Shown: positions 24,901 through 33,900 of the stretch, one piece after another
Layout of the letters: each line of letters begins with the position of its first letter
Numbering within the stretch: the first letter of the stretch is position 1
Assembly: GCF_018320785.1 (NCBI RefSeq)
Contig: NC_054882.1
Location: 31,376,719-31,440,718 of the forward strand
Origin: Cheilinus undulatus
Taxonomy: Eukaryota > Chordata > Actinopteri > Labriformes > Labridae
Length of the DNA: 64,000 nucleotides
Direction: 5' to 3'
Program-made: the position numbers and the translations under genes
Notes under the pieces: model-generated
What the model was told of the DNA's origin: nothing
Database searches by the model: none
The model's input: the letters and a program-made list of their open reading frames with translations, nothing else

Positions 24901-27900
24901 TCATTTCACTTCAAAAACTCACTGAAAGCTCAATGCACAAGTCAAAAGTCATTGTCACTTTGTTTTCAAGGTTCAACCCAAAAAGGTAGATTTGTTGTGC
25001 AGATGGGAGTTTTGGCATCACAGCGATAAAAACAACAAAACTCTGATTCACAAATACATTAAGAACTAACATTAAAATGTTAAACATTAATTATTAAAAC
25101 CAAGTCATGAAAGAGCTTTTGAAGACATTCATTTTTTTGTCTCTTGCTCTGCATTCAAACAGACAGTGCCCTGCTGTGGCACAGACGAGAGTCTAGAGGA
25201 GAGAAACTCTGACGTCTACTTTGCCCTTAAAGTTTTTCTGTCCCAACCAACCTGTGGCTTTTTATTTGAGTCACCTGTGTAATCAAACCTATTTCCATGC
25301 CATCTGGACATTACTTGTCATGATATTAAATCACAGCTGTTGCAGAAGGTTTCAGTGATAATTAAAATTTGGATTGTATAACGAAATGTTGGGTAATTTC
25401 AATAAAATCAGAAAGAGTCAATGTTTCATCCCCACAGAAGAAATTTTCCCACTGCTGAATTTTCATTTTAAAATGACACTTTTACACAAGAATAATTAAC
25501 CCTAGCAGAACTGATCTGTTCATTCTAGCATGCATTAATAAAACTGCTCATTAAATTGTTCAGTTAGTATCATGGATGTGAATGTTTTGGTGGTAATTGG
25601 GGGGACATTTAATAGGAAAACCAAAATTAATGACGACCATAACCATCCAGACTTAATCTAATTTTAATCCAGTGAATAGCTGTCTCTAGCTTTATACCCA
25701 TAATGAAAGTTAAAATGTTATAAATGTCCACATTAATGAGATCATTTCTGCACTTTTCTGACAAACGCCTGCTTAGATCCAAGGCTTTTAATGAATTACT
25801 TTCGAAACTAGAACAGTAGTAGGTCAAGGAAAAGGACCTGGTTAGTTTGTGACCTTTTATTACCACCTCTAAAAGGTTTTCAGTTTATCCTCGAGTCAGA
25901 GTGGACATTTGTGCAGAGTTATAGAAAAATCCATCAGAGTGGTCTTGTGATAGACAACCTGTAAACATAATGCCTTCGACTCTGGCTTTCTCCGACATAT
26001 AGGCATAAACTAATCTCTTATTCTTTTGTGTTTTTGTTATTTTTTCTCAGGTTTGTCTCACCTTGTGGGATCAACTATGCTGAGAGCCTACATGCACGGC
26101 TACTTCATGGACATCAGACTATATCACAAGGTAAGATGTCGTACTATGACTTCAACACTGTGTTTACATCCTTCAGTATGCTGCTGAGTTGTTAATTTCA
26201 GCGTATAGTTTGTTGCAGACCTGCTGTAAATGTGTTGCTTCTCTTAAGGTTAAGATTTGACAGTACTGATGTTTTGGTCTGGCTCCAGGTCAAAAGCATG
26301 GCAAATCCATTTGCATACGAGGAGTACCGTAAGGACAAGATCCGGCAGAAGATTGAGGAGTCCAGGACACAGAGAGTGCAAGTAAAGGTGAGAAGTCTGG
26401 GTTAAATTTATCATCTTTGCATGTGTGTACATATTTCCCTTCAACAGAGTGTTAGAAGTGTTAAAACATGTCCTGATATGTTGATTTTTTTTGTTTCTTG
26501 TGTTTACTGAGAGGAGGAATAATGGCAATACTTTTTTGTCCATTGAATATTTTGAATGGACATATGAGGAATGGAAGTGTATATTTCTTTTATTAAGATA
26601 TAGTGATATATTTTCAATTGAGTTATAGGGTAAACAATATTGTTTTTATTATACATTATTGTAGTTTATATAGCATTAATCAACATTAAACATTTCTTCT
26701 GACTTTATTCAGCCAATGACCAAAAAAGGAAATACTGTATGAACCACCAACAGGGATATTCTTAATGACAAAAAGATATGATATGATAAGATATATGGTC
26801 CCATTACAAAAAAAAACAGAGGTCCTAGACGCCCAAAATAAACAGTTTATTGTTTTTTAACAATCAAAAATTGCAGGACGTGTAGGTTTACTTGGAAATT
26901 TTCATGGAAAAACCCTTAATTCTTGCTAGTTCCTCCCACCGTTGCAAATCTTACTAGCATTTTTGGAAGGTGTAACAATGTCATCAAGCAAATGCTTTTT
27001 GGACCGGCTGCATGTTTTGCTGCACACATGCACTGCATGTGTCTGTTCCAGCTCCTGTGTTGCAGCTTTGACACTATGCCTGAGTGTATCTTCGCAGCGT
27101 CTCCCTGCTCTTCAAAGCCCTGTCATTCCTCATAAGTTTTACCTCAATAAACCACCTTACAAGTGACTTTATTCACTGTATAGTGAAACTGTGCTGGGAA
27201 AAATTCTAAATAAAAGTATTCTGTACAAACAAAGGGAGTTTCTCTACAGAAATGTTATACAGTGCTTTTACTTTAAAAAGCACAAACCGAAAGCACTGCA
27301 GATATACAATACAATACAATACAAGAATATAATACAAGAACTTTATTCATCCCCGAAGGGAAATTCAATGATAAAGATAAAGATAAAATGAATATCAGAT
27401 AAAGATATGAAAGATATGAAATCAGATAAAGATATTGTGTTTCTCTTTCTTGTGACTCATTTCTCTGTGAAAAAAAGGTCACAGATAGCTCAGTGGACCA
27501 GCCAAAGTCAGTTCCTTAAAGACCGGAAACAAGTTCTCTTTCCTGTGATAAAGTTCATGTTAAGATCTTAACATGAGTTACCCTTAGCATAAGACTGTGG
27601 AAAGATGGAGAATAGCGGAAATGCGATAAAATGGATGCGATTAATCCCAATAACCACAGAAATTCTGAGATGAATTGCGATTAAAAAGTTCATCTTTTGA
27701 CAGCCCCAATATTATTGCCATTCAACTGAAAATAATGAGATTTGATTATATCATCATACATATCACCTTTCCAGGCCAAAGTTTATGTGTCATTCTGTGG
27801 GAAACACAGCAGTTCACCTTTACAGATTGTCAGTTAACACATGTATGATTATTCACAGATGACCCTGACTGGATCATACTTACACTTTGCTTTTGTGTCT

Positions 27901-30900
27901 TATAATCTGTGCAATGTGATCTGACTGAGACAGAAACTGCCCAAGGTGAACAAGGAGTTGGCTCTCAAGCTGATGGAGGAAGGCGACGATGAACTAGAGA
28001 TGGTGGCTAGGAAGAAGAAGGGCAAGGTAAGAAAATATGTATCACAAAATCAGCGTGGTCATGTATTAAACTTTGCTTAGTCAAACCAGGCATTTATACT
28101 TGAGCTCTTTTTGTCAGTTTTTAGATCGTGTTGTCTAAACAGATTCAGACAAAATATTGTTGTCTGAACAGAAAATGTCTTTGAAATTAAATTTTAAAAC
28201 TGTTCAGTTTACAGTGGACTATTTACATAAACCATGGCCTTAAATTCAGTCAGTCAGTCAGTCATCTCTCTGCTGGAAGATCAGGGGTTTGATCCCCTGC
28301 TCCTGCAGCCACATGTTGATGCATCCTTGGGTAAGACATGAATGAGATGAACTGATACTGATGGTCACTCTACATAGCAGCCTTTGTTATCAGTGAGTGA
28401 ATGGCTGAAATATGCACTGAGTTATTGGACGTCTAATAAAGTGCTATAAAAACTCAAATCCATTCACCATCTGGCATTTTTAAGCACTTATACTTGATTT
28501 GAAGACAGTGATGTCTGTACATCCTTAACTTTCCTATCTCAATATTTGCAAACTGCAGGCTCTCCCGAGCATCCTGGGAGACGACCGCTTCAAGGTGATG
28601 TTTGAAAACCCAGACTTCCAGGTGGACGAGCAAAGCGAAGACTTCCGCCTCCTGAACCCCATCGTCTCCAAGGTCGAACAGAAGAGGAAGAAGAAGCTGC
28701 GACTGCTGGCTAAGCAGGCTGCTGAGTCCCAAAAGGTAATTCCAAAGCTAGCAGTAGTTTGGTTATCTGTAAAGGTCTTTGAGTTTATTATAGTGCCACT
28801 ATTGCACTTTCTAAAAGTACCTTTATTTTCAACAAAGGAAAAACTTTTTATTTTTTGGAAAGTACTCATTCATTTTGAAAAAATTACTGTATGTTTTGAG
28901 TTGAGAAATAGAAACTTCAGAACTATCACAATTTCTAAAGTTTTCATAGATAACCAACCAAGTAGACCATTGATATCATGTCAATCTCAGTCGCAATATT
29001 GTAGAGTATATTCACATATTATTGCCAAATTGTGCCGCACTAGAATGCAGCAATAAACCAATGAAAGTATGAGTTAAAGGTATCAGACATGAGACTTGAA
29101 GATTTTGAGCTCCACGTGAGTAGGCACTGAAAAGCTATAACAAGCCTAAGGAAGAATATGAGAGCATGCAGAATGGCATAAATTAGTGGCTTTCCACATT
29201 TTAGCTTTTGTTTTGGAAATATTTAAATAAGTGTGGTGGTTGCACGCTCCATAATCCTTCCGGACACAATCATCTGTTTTTTTCTCTCTGCAGAGCTGTG
29301 TTTTCCACAAACTGTGTTAATGAAGGCTGATACGGATGGGAGATATTATATAAAAAAAAAAAAAAATCACATCATAACTTTGTTTCTCCTTCCAGGCAGC
29401 CGAAGACGAGGAGGAGCCCGAGGGTCGAGCCAGCTCTGATGAGAGCTCGGATGACGATAAGAGCTGGGTGGAGGAGGTGAGGGAGCAGCGCAGGTTGCTG
29501 CGACAGGAGGACCGAGACCGCCGACGGCAGGAGAGGAAGGAAGCGGACCGCGGCACCGTCCTGCTGGACGGGGAACGGAACAGAAAAGAGAAAACCACAA
29601 ATGGCATGAAGACAAGTCAGCCGCAGTTTTATCAGATTAAAGCCGGGGAAGAGTTCAGAAGTTTTAATGACATCGCCCGCAAGCAGAAACTGCAAAAGTA
29701 CGTCTTAAAAACGTCTTTAAGGGGTCATAGAGAAGGGCTAGTCTGATGTCAGGAACACTCATTTAAACGTATCCACATTACATTTCAGTCTTTTGTTATT
29801 GTGGTTTCTCAGTGGGTGGATTCAGAAAAATAACATAATACTTACAAACGTAAAGGTAAGGATGTTTTTTAAATATTGAAAGGTTTTACAGCTTACCAAG
29901 GGTTATAATTAGGTCCATCAGTGTTAATATGTTAACTCACAGACAGCTCAGTGGAAAAGTAAATGTCATTTACACTTTGATTTCAGACACTTGAGTTTTT
30001 ACTTGAGCCGTTTTCATTTAATTTTCTATCCGTAGCAGGTTCTTTTGTGTCATAAAGCTAATGTCATTACTTTCTAGAAGTTCCTTAAAAAAAGGGGAAA
30101 AAAACAGGTTTTTATCCAAACAGGAAGATAAGTGCTCGTGGCTTAAGACTGAACAAATTACAAAGTAAAGGCACAACAACAAACAGTTGGTAATGAAAAT
30201 CTCTAACCTAATTGTTAACTAGGGGTGCAACAATACATGTATCTATACTGAATCGTTCATAACAGTGCGTACCGAACCGTGACCAATGAATTGAACGATA
30301 CGCAATTTTATATTTATTTCATCAACTTCTGATGAGGCGCTCTGTGCTGAAAGCTCAGTGGATATGTTCTGCACAGCAGAACATGTGTCAGGTATAGCTG
30401 CACCAGATACATTTAATTTTTCATTTGATGTTTTTTTAAATATTCTCATAGAATTGTACACCATAGAACAGTGGTTCTATGGTGAAAATTGTTTTCATGT
30501 CAGGGATTGGGTGTGTTTGTTTTATATTCTGTCAAAAACAGAAAATACACCATCAGGGACCCCCAAATTATATAGTACTGTATTTGGTTGATACTGTGTT
30601 GTTAGAATGTTTCAAATGTTTCAAAAAACATTTATTGAGCAATTTATTTTTAATATATACTCTGCTGCTAAGAATGCACCACGTAAGATGGGTGATTTCT
30701 CCATCAAATAAATGTATTTTTTTAATATTATTCTTACTTTTACATGGTGCTGTTTTTGTTTTATATGGTGCTAAGTATGCACAGCAGAACATGTGTCAGG
30801 TATAGCTGCACCAGATACATTTAATTTTCAGTAAACAAGTAAAAAAAGACATGGAAATTTCTCTATTTTTGTATCGAAAAAGTATCGTACCATGACAAAA

Positions 30901-33900
30901 ACGTATCAAACCGAACTGAACCGTGAATTTTGTGTATCGTTGCACCCCTATTGTTAACCTTAACTAGATTACTTTAACCAGGGATAACTGGACATCAGTG
31001 AGTCATTTTGTACATACCCTCTGCCTATTACATAAAGCAGTGGTTCCCAACTTGGGGTCTGGGCACCCCTAGGGGGCGGCGACAAAGATTTCAGGGGGGG
31101 CGCGAAGCCCTGTCTGCTCTGATGTCATCAAAATTGGGTGTGCATATATTTCACTATTAGATTAGAAACATAATATATGACAGTGTATTGGGGCTACCCT
31201 AAGAGATAACAAAAATAAGAGGATCTGTTTTTTTGAGATGATAAAGTCTTAAATTTGCAACACTGTTAAGTCAAAATTTTACAAGAAAATGAAACTGAAT
31301 AAGTGGCTAAATTTTTGGCTTTATAATACCAAAAACATTAAGTTTTGGTTCATTTACATTATTTATGACATTCAAAGTCGAAAGTTATAGTTACGCCCCA
31401 TTTCACAGCAGCCTACAACCTGTCCACACGGGATCCAGAGCAGCCAATCAGCAGCAGGCGATAGCACACCTAATAGGACAGATAGAGAGCACATGAGCCA
31501 CACACACTCACCACACACGCTCCAGACACAACCAATTCGAAGCAAACACAAGATACAATATACAATAACAAAATACATGACGACCGTGGTCGTAACAGTT
31601 ATTGTTTTGTAAATTTCCAACTTTATACACTTGAGAATTTTGAGTTTATTGCTGCTAATAATAGAGCTTCATCATTGTTTTGATTTTCTATAAGGGGCTC
31701 TAATACAACATTGTAATTATATTTTAGCAAGAAAAAATGTATGGGGAGGGGATTTTTTTAAGTATGTGTGGGGGTGGCAAGGAATAAAGGTTGGGAACCA
31801 CTGACATAAAGCATAACAGTGTTAAACAGCAAATGTTTCAAATATGAATAAAACACATATGAACTTAGAAATTTGTTTTGAAACGCAAAATAATTGAGTT
31901 TTAAACATGAAATGAAAAATGAGATCCAATATGCTGTCAAACTTTTGTAATCAGTCATGATTTTGAAAACAAATCCTAGGCACTTGTCAACGTCTGTGTC
32001 TTTTGTTCCTTAACAAATAAAAATAAATGAGCTGTGAAAAAGAGCAGCGAACAAGAAATAGCTGCTAAGAGGTGAGAAAAATTGGCAGCGTGAAATTAAT
32101 TTAGTAAAAAAAAAGACCCTGCTGTAAATCTGGGATTTTGTTTTCCTGCCACATTGTCCTGAAGTGATAAGAATATTTGACAGAAAACAAAAATACAGCG
32201 CTAGAGTTCAGAGACAGACAGTTAGGCCGTGTCCTTGCTGCTTTATGTTTTCAGTCTAAAAAATGTGTGTGTCCTTTCAGGGCTTCATTAGAGGATCGTC
32301 TGAAACTAGAGGAGAACTCTGGAACAAACAACATGGCCGACACTGCAGTGGGCAGCAAACAGCTGACGTTCACTCTCAAAAAGGTAAGCTGTTCACATTT
32401 TTCGCTATTCTCTCTTTGAATTTGCATATTATGAGAAGCATACGGAGGCTGCTGGACGTCATAGTGGTAAGCATCATTTGAATAAAACACTTTGAGATAA
32501 AAAAGCAAAAGTCATAGTGTAGACCCTGAGAAACGACTTTACAAGAAGCAAAAATACAAATTGAGATCCTTTTCCAGTGCAAATGCAGTCTACGCTAACA
32601 CACAGGCCAAAGAGTTATATGAAACCCTCTTTATTTTGCTCAGAACTTTTAAGGAAACTCTAAAGCACTTCTCCTCAAATCCACATCTCAGTAGTTTTAA
32701 TATTTCTCAAGCAAAGATGTGAGAAATAAACTCTATATATGCCCAGGATACGTGTAATATCAGCCCTCCTGCCACAGTAAAGATTTATTTATTTATTTTA
32801 TGGTATTTTATGACACAATAATCCACTACTTTGAAAGCCATGTTAGATGTCATTAAGTAATGTGTCTAGTTTTAGGATGGTTTCTGTTTTTATTCAGACA
32901 AACTTAATTTATAGCTTAGCTGCTGTATTTTCAGTATTTTATTTGAACACCTTAAATGTATAAGATACAATTTTAATGATCGATTTTTAAATTTAAAATG
33001 TTGGCTGTGTGCTACAAACCAGCACATCAACTCTTCCAAGAGCTGGTCACCCAGACTGAGCAATAGGGGAAGAAAGGCCGTAGTAAGAGAGGTCACTCTG
33101 ACTGAGCTCCAGAGATCCTTGTGTAGAAATCGGACAAAGTTCTACAAGGACAACAATTCTTATGCTTCATGGCATAGTGTCCAGATGGAAAACCTCTCCT
33201 CAATGCAAACACATAAGAGGCTTGGCTTTGATGTAGAGCTTTCTGCAATCACCAAGCGGGCTTCTCTTAAAGGAGTCCTGGTTGTGCCAAACTTCTTTCA
33301 TCTGAGAATTATGGAGGCCACTGTGCTCTTGGGAACCTTCAGTACAGCAGATTTTTTTGTAGCCTTCTCCAGATCTGTGCTTTGCAACAATCCTGTCTCT
33401 GAGCTCTGCAGGCAGTTCCTCTGTCCTCATGGCCTTGGTTTTTGCTCTGATATATATTGTCAGCTGTGAGGTCCTTATTTATAGAGCTGTTCTAAATGTT
33501 CAGTCAATTTAATTAACCACAGATGGACACCAATCAAGGTGTGGAAACGTTTCAGCAAAGATTGAAAGTAATGGGAGGCACCGGAGCTGGTCTTTTGTCA
33601 ATGTGATATTTCAGTTTTTTCTTTTCCATTCATTTGCCAACAAAACAAAACAAAAAAAATCAGTTTTCACTTTTTTTGTTTGTTTGTTTGTTTTTATTGT
33701 TTGGTCGATTGTAGCATCAGGCTGCAACTAAATAAAATAGAAGTGAAGGGGGGTCTGAATACTTCCTGAATGTAGAGTACTGTTGAGCAACTTTGTTGGT
33801 GACTGGTTGAATTTGCATGACATGAAATTAAATGACAACTCAAATCAAGACCACTAATGAGGAGTCATAGTTTTTTATTATTATTATTATCATTATTATT

